A stretch of DNA of 64,000 nucleotides from Bacteroidaceae bacterium (GCA_017524545.1 JAFXVN010000081.1:27355-91354); one strand, 5' to 3'. Positions 8,771 to 16,765 are shown, counted from the stretch's first letter. The notes: a model not told the origin generated them from the letters alone. Program-made: numbers and translations.

Positions 8771-10234
8771 TTAGTTCTTACGGACGGGGTCGCAGGTGAG
8801 GTCAACGCCGAGCTTTTTGAATATCTTGCGGTCCACTTCGCCGAGCATGATGGTGGTGTGCGCTTGCAGTCCTGCGAGGGCGGGGAGTTGTGCGAGGGCA
8901 CGGCGGCAGTTCTCGTCTTGGCGGCTCAGGACGCTGAGTGCCACAAGCACCTCGTCGGTGTGCAGGCGCGGATTGTGTCCGCCCAAGTATTCAATCTTTG
9001 TGCGCTGGATAGGCTCGATGAAGTCCTGCGAGATGAGCTTCAGGCCGTGGTCGATGCCTGCGAGGTGCTTGGTGGCATTGAGCAGGAGCGAAGCAGCTGT
9101 GCCGAGCAGTGGCGATGAGGCTGCCGTGATGATGGTGCCGTCCTCAAGCTCTATAGCCGATGACGGTACGCCCGACTCTTCCCTGCGGAGGCGTGCCTCG
9201 ACGGTGACGCGGCGGTCGTCGGTACTTATCTTCGCCTGCTTGAGCAGCAAGGAAATTTTGTTCACCTCAGCATCGTTGCAGGCATCGTTAGCCATTTGGT
9301 TCAGGGCAGTGTAGTAGCGGCGGATTATTTCGTCCTTGCCTGCCTGCTGGCAGACCTCGTCGTCGCAGATGCAGAAGCCCACCATGTTCACGCCCATGTC
9401 CGTCGGCGACTTGTAAGGGCACTCACCGTAGATGCCCTCGAAGAGCGTGTTGAGCACGGGGAAGATTTCCACGTCGCGATTGTAGTTGATGGCCACCTTG
9501 TTGTAGGCATCCATGTGGAAAGGGTCGATCATGTTCACGTCACCGAGGTCGGCTGTGGCGGCTTCGTAGGCGATGTTGACAGGATGCTTCAGGGGCAGGT
9601 TCCAGACGGGGAAGGTCTCGAATTTGGCATAGCCTGCCTCGATGCCGCGTTTGCGTTCTGCATAGAGCTGGCTCAGGCAGACAGCCATCTTGCCGCTGCC
9701 AGGGCCTGGGGCTGTGACAATGACCAGCGGACGGGTGGTCTCCACATAATCGTTGCGGCCAAAGCCCTCGTCGCTGTTTATCAGGGGGACGTTGTTGGGA
9801 TAACCCTCTATATTATAATGGTAATAGGCACGGATGCCGAGGTGCTCCAAACGGCGGCGGTAGATGGCGGCACTGCTTTGGCCGTTGTAGTGCGTGATGA
9901 CCACACCGTTCACCATGAAGCCCCGCTTCTGGAACTCCGTGCGCAGACGCAGCACATCCTCGTCGTAGGTGATACCCAAGTCCTGGCGCACCTTGTTCTT
10001 CTCGATGTCGAGGGCACTGATGACGATGACAATCTCTGCCGAACTGCTCAATTGCTGGAACATGCGCAGCTTGCTGTCGGGCTGGAACCCAGGCAGCACG
10101 CGGCTGGCGTGGTGGTCGTCGAAAAGCTTGCCGCCAAGCTCCAGATAGAGTTTGCCGGAGAACTGCGCAATGCGCTCTTGAATGTGCTGCGACTGGATGG
10201 AGATGTATTTGTCGTTGTCGAAACCGTACTTCAT
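8771..10234 (-). CDS. DUF1846 (UPF0371) family protein
   Basis: A 487-residue cytoplasmic protein of the DUF1846 family, starting MKYGFDNDKYISIQSQHIQ as usual. The family has no settled function. A glycine-rich TAPGPGSGKM segment near residue 180 resembles a P-loop and suggests nucleotide binding. The MDAYNKVAINYNRDVE segment and the C-terminal LGGHNPRLHTDEVL region are conserved-looking. It lies 37 bases downstream of the HEPN gene on the same strand and may be read from the MNT promoter. It converges with the CotH gene, with 16 bases between the two ends. The gap before it holds TTTAC-word repeats and no clear promoter. Confidence 0.88.
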   Translation of the reverse strand: MKYGFDNDKYISIQSQHIQERIAQFSGKLYLELGGKLFDDHHASRVLPGFQPDSKLRMFQQLSSSAEIVIVISALDIEKNKVRQDLGITYDEDVLRLRTEFQKRGFMVNGVVITHYNGQSSAAIYRRRLEHLGIRAYYHYNIEGYPNNVPLINSDEGFGRNDYVETTRPLVIVTAPGPGSGKMAVCLSQLYAERKRGIEAGYAKFETFPVWNLPLKHPVNIAYEAATADLGDVNMIDPFHMDAYNKVAINYNRDVEIFPVLNTLFEGIYGECPYKSPTDMGVNMVGFCICDDEVCQQAGKDEIIRRYYTALNQMANDACNDAEVNKISLLLKQAKISTDDRRVTVEARLRREESGVPSSAIELEDGTIITAASSPLLGTAASLLLNATKHLAGIDHGLKLISQDFIEPIQRTKIEYLGGHNPRLHTDEVLVALSVLSRQDENCRRALAQLPALAGLQAHTTIMLGEVDRKIFKKLGVDLTCDPVRKN

Positions 10235-10271
10235 AACCTCATTTGCTATTTGACAATTTACTATTTACTAT
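10235..10271. repeat. single arm of tandem TTTACTA words
   Basis: TTTGACAATTTACTATTTAC and its continuation fill the 37-base gap between the HEPN and DUF1846 genes. The words match those seen beside porU, before the MFS gene and before pgk. No opposite arm is present. Confidence 0.6.
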
Positions 10272-10682
10272 TTACATAACCAACGAAAGCTCTGCCAATG
10301 CTGCAATTTTCTTGATGAATGCCTCGGTAGGTTCAATGTATGGCAAGACATCTGCTTCGGTCAGTCCGAAACGGTCGCTGTAGTCACCTTTCAGTCTCAT
10401 TGTAAGCAGATGGCTCAACAGTTTGCCATCCTCTCGATTCACTTTACCTGTCTTCACGAAAAGTAAACCGAACTGAGTGACATTTCCTTCGTGTGAGTGT
10501 GCAGGAATCTTATTTGCAATCAGCAGAGCCGACACGACATAATACGCAGCATAATAAAGCCTGTTTGCCGTAACCTCCAGACAATTGAGTTTGAAGTTCA
10601 GCTTAGCTTGCTCAAGAGCTGTATGTGCTCTCTCAATGCGATATGCCACAATATCCTTTCTGTTGTCTTCAACCAAGCTCAT
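10272..10682 (-). CDS. HEPN-domain protein, partner of the MNT nucleotidyltransferase
   Basis: A 136-residue helical HEPN protein. The core helix ANRLYYAAYYVVSALLIAN (about 40-58) is characteristic. HEPN toxins usually cut RNA with an R-x4-6-H motif; I see the Arg but no His at the expected spacing, so RNase activity is doubtful and the family may instead need the transferase partner. Its start codon overlaps the MNT stop by four bases (ATGA), so the pair is translationally coupled. Known MNT/HEPN modules work as toxin-antitoxin systems in which the MNT protein adds AMP to HEPN; that role is inferred here. Confidence 0.8.
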   Translation of the reverse strand: MSLVEDNRKDIVAYRIERAHTALEQAKLNFKLNCLEVTANRLYYAAYYVVSALLIANKIPAHSHEGNVTQFGLLFVKTGKVNREDGKLLSHLLTMRLKGDYSDRFGLTEADVLPYIEPTEAFIKKIAALAELSLVM

Positions 10683-11002
10683 AACCTTATACCCTCTCTC
10701 GTGACATTTTCGTAAAATGGGCTGGCAATATCACGATTCCATTCTTCCTTAGTATATAGAATGGTATTGATGGTTTCGCCAAAGTCCCAGCCAAGTTCCC
10801 TGAGAGGATATGCCACTTCGTCAATGTCTGTAGGCAACACCCTTTTCTTGTCAAGCAGCACAAGGATGTCCCAGTCGGAATCCTCTCTTGCATCGCCACG
10901 AGCCTGCGACCCGAAAAGGATAATCTCGCTACCTTTCGGCACAATGGCTTTTGCCTTGTCCGCAATGGCTTGGATGATATACTTGTGTCTTGCTACTGTC
11001 AT
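10679..11002 (-). CDS. minimal nucleotidyltransferase (MNT), antitoxin of the HEPN pair
   Basis: A 107-residue polymerase-beta-type nucleotidyltransferase. GSQARG begins with Gly31-Ser32, and Asp43 and Asp45 in SDWDILVLL are the metal-binding pair, so the active site looks intact. The family transfers NMP groups; paired MNTs modify their HEPN neighbour. It overlaps the HEPN gene by four bases and has its own promoter. A second, diverged MNT gene lies at 17122, with only a fragment of its HEPN partner left. Confidence 0.87.
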   Translation of the reverse strand: MTVARHKYIIQAIADKAKAIVPKGSEIILFGSQARGDAREDSDWDILVLLDKKRVLPTDIDEVAYPLRELGWDFGETINTILYTKEEWNRDIASPFYENVTREGIRL

Positions 11003-11024
11003 AGGTTCATGCTGTAAACCGCTG

Positions 11025-11032
11025 CAAAATTA
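11025..11032 (-). promoter_or_regulatory. -7 box of the MNT-HEPN operon
   Basis: Read on the reverse strand this is TAATTTTG, followed 22 bases later by the MNT ATG. It begins directly after the T-run that ends the candidate small RNA upstream. Confidence 0.55.
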
Positions 11033-11033
11033 C

Positions 11034-11065
11034 GCAAAAAAGCCGAAAGTTCCAATCTTTCGGCT
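11034..11065 (-). terminator. rho-independent terminator of the candidate small RNA
   Basis: AGCCGAAAG and CTTTCGGCT form a perfect 9-base stem with a 7-base loop. On the reverse strand it is followed at once by TTTTTT. It ends transcription coming from 11249 and lies just before the MNT promoter. Confidence 0.8.
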
Positions 11066-11242
11066 AATAAAAGTTAAGAATCATTGATATAGCCTCGTGG
11101 GGAGGCCTGCATGTTCTCACTTAATCACAACCTTCCCTTTATTCATGTTGGGGTAATATGACCTCTATCTTGACAAATGTAAGGACACAGAAATGTCATG
11201 GCTGCTCTTATGTGTCAGAGAAACAGGATTTCCACCCGATTC
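11035..11242 (-). ncRNA. candidate structured small RNA of about 205 bases (6S-like rod?)
   Basis: A 372-base gap without a gene holds, on the reverse strand, a TATCTTTG promoter box, about 205 bases with no plausible reading frame, and a strong terminator. By eye the RNA folds as a rod: GGGTGG near the 5' end can pair with CCTCCC near the 3' end, then CTG with CAG, TTCTC with GAGAA and CACA with TGTG, leaving an asymmetric internal bubble. Inside it ATGAC pairs with GTCAT. This shape and length would fit 6S RNA, but I do not recognise conserved 6S sequence, and the class is unassigned. Confidence 0.5.
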
Positions 11243-11248
11243 CGTTTG

Positions 11249-11256
11249 CAAAGATA
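11249..11256 (-). promoter_or_regulatory. -7 box of the candidate small RNA
   Basis: TATCTTTG on the reverse strand, with no coding start downstream before the terminator at 11065. A TTGC some 22 bases upstream may be the distal element. Confidence 0.55.
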
Positions 11257-11330
11257 GCAAATAGTTAGCGAAGTCGCGCAATTAGAGGAAGTTTTTTGCG
11301 GGAAAAGGCGCATAATTCAATTAAAAGGCA

Positions 11331-11338
11331 TAACTTTG
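11331..11338 (+). promoter_or_regulatory. probable -7 box of the HD-domain gene
   Basis: TAACTTTG, 36 bases before the ATG at 11375. No TTTG at the right distance upstream, so the assignment is moderate. Confidence 0.45.
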
Positions 11339-11374
11339 TAGCTATATTGTCGCACAAAAAAAAGTCAATGGTCA

Positions 11375-11914
11375 ATGGTTAATGTTCAAAGTATAATTCA
11401 AAAGTACTGCAGGGGCAATGAACGGTTGGAGCAGGTGTTGCTCAAGCATAGCACGGATGTGGCGCAAAGGGCGCTGAGAATTGCGAGGGCGCATCCTGAG
11501 TTGGGTGCCGACGAAACGTTCCTTTGGGAGGCGGCGATGCTGCACGACATCGGCATTACGCGCGTCGATGCGCCGAGCATATATTGTTTCGGCACAGAGC
11601 CTTACATCCGGCACGGCATTCTGGGCGCGGAGATTCTCCGCAGCGAGGGGCTGCCCCGACATGCCCGCGTGGCAGAACGGCACACCGGGACAGGCCTTAC
11701 GGCAGAAGAGATAATACGCCAAAACCTTCCCTTGCCGCATCAGGACTTCACGCCCGAGAGCATCGAGGAGCAAATCGTCTGCTATGCCGACAAGTTCTAC
11801 TCCAAGACACGCCTCGACGAGGAGAAGACCCCGGAACAAGCCATGCGCAGCCTCGAGAAGTTTGGCAGCGACGGCATAGCTGTCTTCAAGGCTTGGATGG
11901 CGAGGTTTTCATAG
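11375..11914 (+). CDS. HD-domain phosphohydrolase, HDIG type
   Basis: A 179-residue soluble HD-domain protein. Visible metal ligands are His25 (LLKHSTDVAQRAL), His57-Asp58 in MLHDIG, and later His residues in the YIRHGILGAEILR and RHARVAERHTGTG segments. HDIG proteins hydrolyse phosphate esters of nucleotides or similar substrates; the exact substrate cannot be read here. The TPEQAM and FGSDGIAVF segments near the end are typical of small Bacteroidetes members. The upstream region repeats the words GTCAATG and GTTAATG, and the chosen ATG lies in that repeat, so the true start might be a few codons later. Confidence 0.85.
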   Translation: MVNVQSIIQKYCRGNERLEQVLLKHSTDVAQRALRIARAHPELGADETFLWEAAMLHDIGITRVDAPSIYCFGTEPYIRHGILGAEILRSEGLPRHARVAERHTGTGLTAEEIIRQNLPLPHQDFTPESIEEQIVCYADKFYSKTRLDEEKTPEQAMRSLEKFGSDGIAVFKAWMARFS

Positions 11915-11996
11915 CACCGGGCAAAGATTTCGGGGAAAGTGGCAAGGAAAAGAGGCCGAATAAGCGCATTAGCAAGAAAAAAAGTCCCTCTTGTGC

Positions 11997-12026
11997 TTGC
12001 AGATTATGAAAAAAGTCGTACCTTTG
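11997..12026 (+). promoter_or_regulatory. promoter of the rplM-rpsI-rpsB-tsf operon
   Basis: TTG at 11997, 19 bases, then TACCTTTG at 12019-12026. A leader of about 140 bases separates it from the rplM ATG at 12172. The leader contains a small GAAC/GTTC hairpin and no reading frame I trust; it might hold an autoregulatory site. Confidence 0.75.
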
Positions 12027-12171
12027 CACGCCGATTATTATCAAAGGGTATCAAAATGCCCTCTCGGAGCGTGTGAATAGTCCGCATCATTGGCCTGAAC
12101 GGACGGTTCGTGAATCGCAACGAAAAAAGAGAAGTAAAATAGGTAGAAACAAAACAAAAGCAAGACAAAGA

Positions 12172-12633
12172 ATGGATACTTTGAGCTACAAGACCATCTC
12201 AATGAACAAGGCTACCGTTAAGAAGGAATGGGTGGTGGTTGACGCTACCGACCAGATTCTCGGTCGTCTGTGCTCCAAGGTGGCAAAATTGCTGAGAGGC
12301 AAGTACAAGGCAGAGTTCACCCCCAATGTGGATTGTGGTGACAACGTCATCATCGTGAACGCCGACAAGATTATCATCACTGGTAAGAAAATGACCGACC
12401 GCGTCTATCTGTCCTACACAGGCTACCCCGGCGGTCAGCGCGAGGCAACTCCCGCCAGCATCCTGGCCAAGCCCAACGGTGCAGAGAAGCTGGTTCGCCG
12501 CGTAGTAAAAGGCATGCTGCCCAAGAACAAGCTGGCCGACAAGCTGCTGGGCAACCTCTATGTTTATGGCGGTGCCGAGCACAAGCAGCAGGCACAGAGT
12601 CCCAAGGCAATCGATATTAACCAGTATAAATAA
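12172..12633 (+). CDS. rplM: 50S ribosomal protein L13
   Basis: A 153-residue large-subunit ribosomal protein that binds 23S rRNA early in assembly. MDTLSYKTISMNKATV is the usual Bacteroidales start, so I take the ATG at 12172 and not the longer upstream frame. Conserved segments are WVVVDATDQILGRL near the start, DRVYLSYTGYPGG in the middle and GMLPKNKLADKLL near the end. rpsI follows after nine bases, the universal L13-S9 order. Confidence 0.97.
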   Translation: MDTLSYKTISMNKATVKKEWVVVDATDQILGRLCSKVAKLLRGKYKAEFTPNVDCGDNVIIVNADKIIITGKKMTDRVYLSYTGYPGGQREATPASILAKPNGAEKLVRRVVKGMLPKNKLADKLLGNLYVYGGAEHKQQAQSPKAIDINQYK

Positions 12634-12642
12634 TCACCCAAC

Positions 12643-13038
12643 ATGGATACGAAATACATAGCTAATGCGCTGGGCCGCCGCAAGTGCGCCGTTGCCCGCG
12701 TCTATGTCAAAGAAGGTAGTGGCAAAATTACCATCAACAAGCGCGATTTGACCGAGTACTTCCCCAGCACCATCCTGCAGTTCGTGGTTAAGCAGCCTCT
12801 GACTCTGCTCGACGTGGTTGAAAAGTACGACATCAAGGTCAACCTCTACGGCGGTGGCTACACTGGCCAGTCTCAGGCTCTGCGCCTCGCCATTGCACGT
12901 GCTCTGGTGAAGATAAACGCTGAGGACAAGAAGGCACTCCGCGCCGAAGGCTTCATAACACGCGACAGCCGCGAGGTCGAGAGAAAGAAGCCGGGTCGTC
13001 CAAAGGCACGTCGTCGCTTCCAGTTCAGCAAGCGCTGA
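12643..13038 (+). CDS. rpsI: 30S ribosomal protein S9
   Basis: A 131-residue small-subunit protein whose C-terminal tail reaches the tRNA anticodon in the P site. ALGRRKCAVARVYV at the start and the basic end KKPGRPKARRRFQFSKR with terminal K-R are diagnostic. Cotranscribed with rplM. The next gene, rpsB, is 248 bases away, an unusually long gap filled by an inverted-repeat element and a stem-loop. Confidence 0.97.
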   Translation: MDTKYIANALGRRKCAVARVYVKEGSGKITINKRDLTEYFPSTILQFVVKQPLTLLDVVEKYDIKVNLYGGGYTGQSQALRLAIARALVKINAEDKKALRAEGFITRDSREVERKKPGRPKARRRFQFSKR

Positions 13039-13041
13039 TTC

Positions 13042-13149
13042 ATTGGACAATTGGACAATTTTACAATTGGACAATTTTACAGGACAGCCATTCGGATGTG
13101 CGCTTGAAGCAGCATAATCGTCAAATTGTAAATTGTCAAATTGTGAAAT
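13042..13149. repeat. inverted-repeat element between rpsI and rpsB
   Basis: Left arm 13042-13080 is made of tandem TTGGACAA and TTTTACAA words; right arm 13120-13149 has TTGTAAATTGTCAAATTG. The arms are complementary in inverted orientation and enclose a unique spacer of 39 bases. It has the same design as the other arm-spacer-arm elements in this window. Confidence 0.75.
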
Positions 13150-13167
13150 CAACAGGGTTTAGCATCT

Positions 13168-13229
13168 AAATCTGCCTGACTCCCTCTACTATATTATATA
13201 TAATGTATAGAGGGACTACCCGCAGATTG
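13168..13229 (+). promoter_or_regulatory. stem-loop in the rpsB leader, possible S2 control site
   Basis: AATCTGC (13169-13175) pairs with GCAGATT (13222-13228), and inside it TCCCTCTA (13181-13188) pairs with TAGAGGGA (13208-13215). This stacked 15-pair structure lies 58 bases before rpsB, with no promoter box between. Ribosomal proteins often control their own mRNA through such leaders; that use is inferred. Confidence 0.5.
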
Positions 13230-13286
13230 ATTCTAACGCAAAAAGAATTAACAAGAAAGTAAACAACAAACAAAACCAACAAGACA

Positions 13287-14084
13287 ATGTCAAGAACAAA
13301 TTTTGAGACTTTATTGGAGGCCGGATGTCACTTCGGCCACCTCAAGAGAAAGTGGAACCCCGCTATGGCTCCTTACATCTTCATGGAGCGCAACGGCATT
13401 CATATCCTCGACCTACACAAGACTGTTGCAAAGATTGACGAGGCTGCCGAAGCCCTGAAGCAGATTGCCAAGAGCGGTAAGAAGATCCTCTTTGTCGCTA
13501 CCAAGAAACAGGCCAAGCAATGCGTTGCCGACCTCGCCACCTCAGTAGGTATGCCCTACGTTATCGAGCGTTGGCCCGGCGGTATGCTCACAAACTTCCC
13601 CACCATCCGCAAGGCTGTGAAGAAGATGAGCAACATCGACAAGCTGATTGCCGACGGCACATTCAGCAATCTCTCCAAGCGCGAGATTCTGCAGGTTAGC
13701 CGCCAGCGTGCCAAGCTTGAAAAGAACCTCGGCTCTATCGCCGACCTCAACCGTCTGCCCTCTGCCCTCTTCGTCGTTGACGTGCTGAAGGAGCAGATTG
13801 CCGTGCGTGAGGCTAACCGTCTGGGAATCCCCGTATTCGCTATCGTCGATACGAACAGCAATCCCGACAACATCGACTTCGTCATCCCCGCAAACGATGA
13901 CGCAAGCAAGAGCATTGAGATTATCCTCCAGGCTTGCTGCGCTGCCATCAACGAGGGTCTCGAGGAGCGCAAGGCTGAGAAGGCTGACAGCGACGCTGCT
14001 GCCGAGCAGGAAGACCAGCCCGTGAAGAAGGGTCGTCGCAGCGGCAAGGCTCGCGAAGAGGAGGAAGCCCCCGAGGCTGAGTAA
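13287..14084 (+). CDS. rpsB: 30S ribosomal protein S2
   Basis: A 265-residue small-subunit protein. The start MSRTNFETLLEAGCHFGH and the segments WNPAMAPYIFMERNGIHI, KKQAKQCV and PGGMLTNF are conserved. The last 40 residues are a charged, repetitive extension rich in Glu, Ala and Lys (EEEAPEAE at the end), usual in Bacteroidetes S2. tsf follows after 22 bases. Confidence 0.97.
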   Translation: MSRTNFETLLEAGCHFGHLKRKWNPAMAPYIFMERNGIHILDLHKTVAKIDEAAEALKQIAKSGKKILFVATKKQAKQCVADLATSVGMPYVIERWPGGMLTNFPTIRKAVKKMSNIDKLIADGTFSNLSKREILQVSRQRAKLEKNLGSIADLNRLPSALFVVDVLKEQIAVREANRLGIPVFAIVDTNSNPDNIDFVIPANDDASKSIEIILQACCAAINEGLEERKAEKADSDAAAEQEDQPVKKGRRSGKAREEEEAPEAE

Positions 14085-14106
14085 AAACTTTTAATTTTAT
14101 ACGACT

Positions 14107-15099
14107 ATGGAAGTTACAATGAATGACATCAAGAAGCTCCGCGAGATGACGGGCGCTGGTCTGGCAGACTGCAAGAAGGCTCTGGCAGAAAGCGACGACA
14201 TGGACGGTGCTGTTGCATACCTGCGCAAGAAGGGTCAGGCTGTTGCTGCAAAGCGTAGCGACCGCGAGGCTGCCGAAGGTTGCGTGCTCGTAAAGGCCGA
14301 GAATGGCTTCGGTGCCATCATCGCCCTCAAGTGCGAGACCGACTTCGTGGCTAACAACGCCGACTTCGTGGCTCTCACCAAGAGCATTCTCGACGCTGCT
14401 GTTGCCGCAAAGTGCAAGACTCTCGACGAGGTGAAGGCTCTGCCTATGGGCGAAGGAACCGTTCAGGACGCTGTTACCGCTCGCAGCGGTATCACTGGCG
14501 AGAAGATGGAACTCGACGGCTATTGCACAATCGAGGGCGAGAACATTGCTACCTACAACCACATGAATCGCAACGGTCTCTGCACCATGCTCAACCTGAG
14601 CAAGAAGGTGGAGGACGAGGCTGTCGGCAAGAACATCGCCATGCAGATTGCAAGTGCTTCTCCTGTGGCTATCGACGAGAGCGGCGTGCCTCAGAGCGTT
14701 AAGGACAACGAGTTCGCCGTTGCCATCGAGAAGTCCAAGGCCGAGCAAGTGCAGAAGGCTGTTGAAGCTGCCATCAAGAAGGCTGGTTTCAACCCCGCAC
14801 ACTTCGACAGCGAAGACCACATGGAAAGCAACCAGGCCAAGGGCTGGATTACAGCCGAGGACGTTGCCAAGGTGAAGGAGATTATTGCAACCGTTTCCGC
14901 TGAGAAGGCTGCAAACCTCAACCCCGCCATGATCGAGAACATCGCAAAGGGTCGCGTGAACAAGTTCCTCAAGGAGAACTGCCTGATGAGTCAGGAGTAC
15001 ATCTGGGACAAGAACCTTACCGTTGCCTCTTACCTTCAGAGCATCGACAAGGAGCTTACCGTCACCGATTTCAAGCGCTTCACACTCCGCGCAGAATAA
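14107..15099 (+). CDS. tsf: translation elongation factor Ts
   Basis: A 330-residue guanine-nucleotide exchange factor for EF-Tu. The MTGAGLADCKKAL segment near residue 14 is the family signature, followed by KCETDFVANNADF (about 78-90). The start MEVTMNDIKKL matches other Bacteroidales proteins, which favours 14107 over the internal ATG at 14119. The length is typical of the long-form EF-Ts. Last gene of the operon, closed by a strong terminator 25 bases after the stop. Confidence 0.96.
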   Translation: MEVTMNDIKKLREMTGAGLADCKKALAESDDMDGAVAYLRKKGQAVAAKRSDREAAEGCVLVKAENGFGAIIALKCETDFVANNADFVALTKSILDAAVAAKCKTLDEVKALPMGEGTVQDAVTARSGITGEKMELDGYCTIEGENIATYNHMNRNGLCTMLNLSKKVEDEAVGKNIAMQIASASPVAIDESGVPQSVKDNEFAVAIEKSKAEQVQKAVEAAIKKAGFNPAHFDSEDHMESNQAKGWITAEDVAKVKEIIATVSAEKAANLNPAMIENIAKGRVNKFLKENCLMSQEYIWDKNLTVASYLQSIDKELTVTDFKRFTLRAE

Positions 15100-15124
15100 G
15101 CAATTATAGTTTGTCACTAATGCC

Positions 15125-15166
15125 CAAAAGGGGACATGCCGAAAGGTGTGTCCCCTTTTGCTTTTT
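15125..15166 (+). terminator. rho-independent terminator after tsf
   Basis: CAAAAGGGGACA (15125-15136) and TGTCCCCTTTTG (15149-15160) form a perfect 12-base stem followed by CTTTTTG. Confidence 0.9.
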
Positions 15167-15218
15167 GCTGCAACTTCATTCGAAGGATTGGTTTTGTAAA
15201 CATTTTGAATTTAATTAT

Positions 15219-15249
15219 TTTGAATATTGAATTAAAAACCGTACCTTTG
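15219..15249 (+). promoter_or_regulatory. promoter of the YoeB-like toxin pair
   Basis: TTTG at 15219-15222, exactly 19 bases, then TACCTTTG at 15242-15249. The antitoxin ATG follows 17 bases later. Confidence 0.8.
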
Positions 15250-15266
15250 CAAAAAAGAAAACGACT

Positions 15267-15512
15267 ATGACAGCATCAGTATCACTAAACATCAATATGC
15301 CGCGCGCGGATGTCGCCTTCATCAGGAAGTTAGGTAAGAGAATGGGGTGGGAAGTATCTAAGCCGCAAGAGCCAAAGATTGAGATGACAGAGAAGGAGTT
15401 CTATGCAAAGCTTGACCACTCGATTGCCACATCCAGCGAGGACACCATGTCTGTAATGCTGCCTTCCGAGTCTGGACAGCAATTCCTTAACCGCATTCTT
15501 GGGGCTAATTGA
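15267..15512 (+). CDS. antitoxin of the YoeB-like pair
   Basis: An 81-residue protein. The N-terminal part (ASVSLNINMPRADVAFIRKL) looks like the strand-helix DNA-binding region of small dimeric antitoxins; the acidic middle (EMTEKEFYAKLDHS) would be the toxin-binding part. I cannot name the family. The call rests on size, its own promoter and the position directly before the toxin, whose ATG lies two bases past this stop. Likely represses its own promoter. Confidence 0.75.
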   Translation: MTASVSLNINMPRADVAFIRKLGKRMGWEVSKPQEPKIEMTEKEFYAKLDHSIATSSEDTMSVMLPSESGQQFLNRILGAN

Positions 15513-15514
15513 AT

Positions 15515-15784
15515 ATGGCGTATATCGTAAAGTTCAACGCCGAGGCTCAGAAAGACTTGGCAGAGCTAAAAAGAAGGGCGCCACAAGCCTTAAAGAAGCT
15601 GGCGACATTGATTGACGAGCTGAAAGAGCATCCCCGTACAGGCACTGGACAATGCGAGCAGCTGAAGCATTATGTGGTCGAAACCTGGTCGCGACGGATA
15701 AACAAAGAGCATCGTTTAGTCTATCAAATACACGATGACGTGGTTGAGGTTATTGTCATTTCGGCTTTTGGACATTACAAATAG
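15515..15784 (+). CDS. RelE/ParE-superfamily toxin, Txe/YoeB type
   Basis: An 89-residue predicted ribosome-dependent mRNA interferase. The segments GTGQCEQLKHY, WSRRINKEHRLVYQI and the C-terminal GHYK match the Txe/YoeB pattern, including the Arg and His residues used in catalysis. I choose the ATG at 15515, not the TTG at 15509 that overlaps the antitoxin stop, because the protein then begins MAYIVKF, as usual for the family. The pair is followed by a long hairpin that also occurs after the MNT gene at 17.5 kb. Confidence 0.88.
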   Translation: MAYIVKFNAEAQKDLAELKRRAPQALKKLATLIDELKEHPRTGTGQCEQLKHYVVETWSRRINKEHRLVYQIHDDVVEVIVISAFGHYK

Positions 15785-15826
15785 CAGAGCATATCGTGTA
15801 GAGCTTGACAAAACAAATAACAACAA

Positions 15827-15864
15827 TTGCGGCTGGGTTGCATCACAAAGCAACTCAGCCGCAA
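15827..15864. repeat. TTGCGGCTG palindrome, copy 1 (likely terminator)
   Basis: A 15-pair stem with one G-U pair: TTGCGGCTGGGTTGC and GCAACTCAGCCGCAA around an 8-base loop. It lies between the convergent toxin and FISUMP genes and could stop both. A second copy with the same outer arms is at 17539-17580. Confidence 0.75.
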
Positions 15865-15907
15865 ATGGTTTATGCCTCCCTATAAAAGGGATTATCATTA
15901 TGAACTT

Positions 15908-16723
15908 TTACTTCTTCCGCACAGGACGGACGGAATTTCCATGGTTTCGCCAATCCCAATAATACGAAAACATGCCACCATTCGAGCCAAAATTTAGGTT
16001 ATATGCTTTTATAACTTCATTCGTGTAGAGTGACCTCGTCCAATATATGCCCAAGTCGTTCTTCCTCAAAAAATCATTGCCTAAGTTTTGGCCAGCAGCG
16101 GGCAGGAAAATACTTTGTCCATTGCTTTTGCTCGTGAATTTCATTCCATTGACACCTTTCTCCGAAGTATATGTTGACGTTGTATTGTCAATCAGTTCAA
16201 TCACTTGGTCAATGCTTGGTGTCTGCCAGGCTTTGCTCCAGTTCACTGTCGCAGCATCGTCGGATGGCTCAAGCTCTGTCTTGTCATCGACGGTGCCATA
16301 ATTCATATCTGTGCAGTATTTCGTCAGGTTTACTTCCGAACCACCGTAACACCACTTATAGGTGTCCCAATAAAATCTTGTTTTACCACTCTTATAGCCT
16401 GTTGTCTCGCCCCATGCAAAATAGTCACCATATTCCTCTGGCTTTGTCGCTCCGACATTGCATGTTGCCCAAAGAGTGCCGCTTGGCAGACCGAGGTTAA
16501 TCCACTCATGGCCGTCGGTAGTTCCCGATTCACCTTCGGAATTACCTCCAGAACCACTTCCTGAGCTGCCTCCGGAATTACCTCCAGAGCTGCCGCCTCC
16601 ATTCGACACAGGAATGATTTCTGGCTCATCGTCACCGCAGCTACAGAGAATGCTGGTACTGGCGCAGGCTGCTGCAAAGAGCAGGATTGTCAAATAGTTT
16701 TTCCTTTTCATTGTTTTGTTCAT
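15908..16723 (-). CDS. FISUMP-domain lipoprotein
   Basis: A 271-residue predicted outer-surface lipoprotein. A signal peptide ends in ILCSC with an acidic GDDEPE after it, the usual Bacteroidetes lipobox and export signal. A Gly/Ser-rich linker (about 42-68) leads to a FISUMP domain (Fibrobacter succinogenes major paralogous domain) from EWINLGLPSGTLWATCNVGA to the end, with DYFAWGE and the closing SVRPVRKK. The function of this domain is not known. The start could be the second Met (MKRKNYL, 16711). The mRNA leader is about 250 bases long and highly structured. Confidence 0.9.
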   Translation of the reverse strand: MNKTMKRKNYLTILLFAAACASTSILCSCGDDEPEIIPVSNGGGSSGGNSGGSSGSGSGGNSEGESGTTDGHEWINLGLPSGTLWATCNVGATKPEEYGDYFAWGETTGYKSGKTRFYWDTYKWCYGGSEVNLTKYCTDMNYGTVDDKTELEPSDDAATVNWSKAWQTPSIDQVIELIDNTTSTYTSEKGVNGMKFTSKSNGQSIFLPAAGQNLGNDFLRKNDLGIYWTRSLYTNEVIKAYNLNFGSNGGMFSYYWDWRNHGNSVRPVRKK

Positions 16724-16765
16724 TTCTTTTTGTCCTCCAGCACCATAAAGACAGAGTTAATGATA

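Noticed and set aside
12073-12171. N-terminal extension of ribosomal protein L13
   Set aside because: The frame is open upstream, but the family begins MDTLSYKTIS at 12172; the extra part is the leader.
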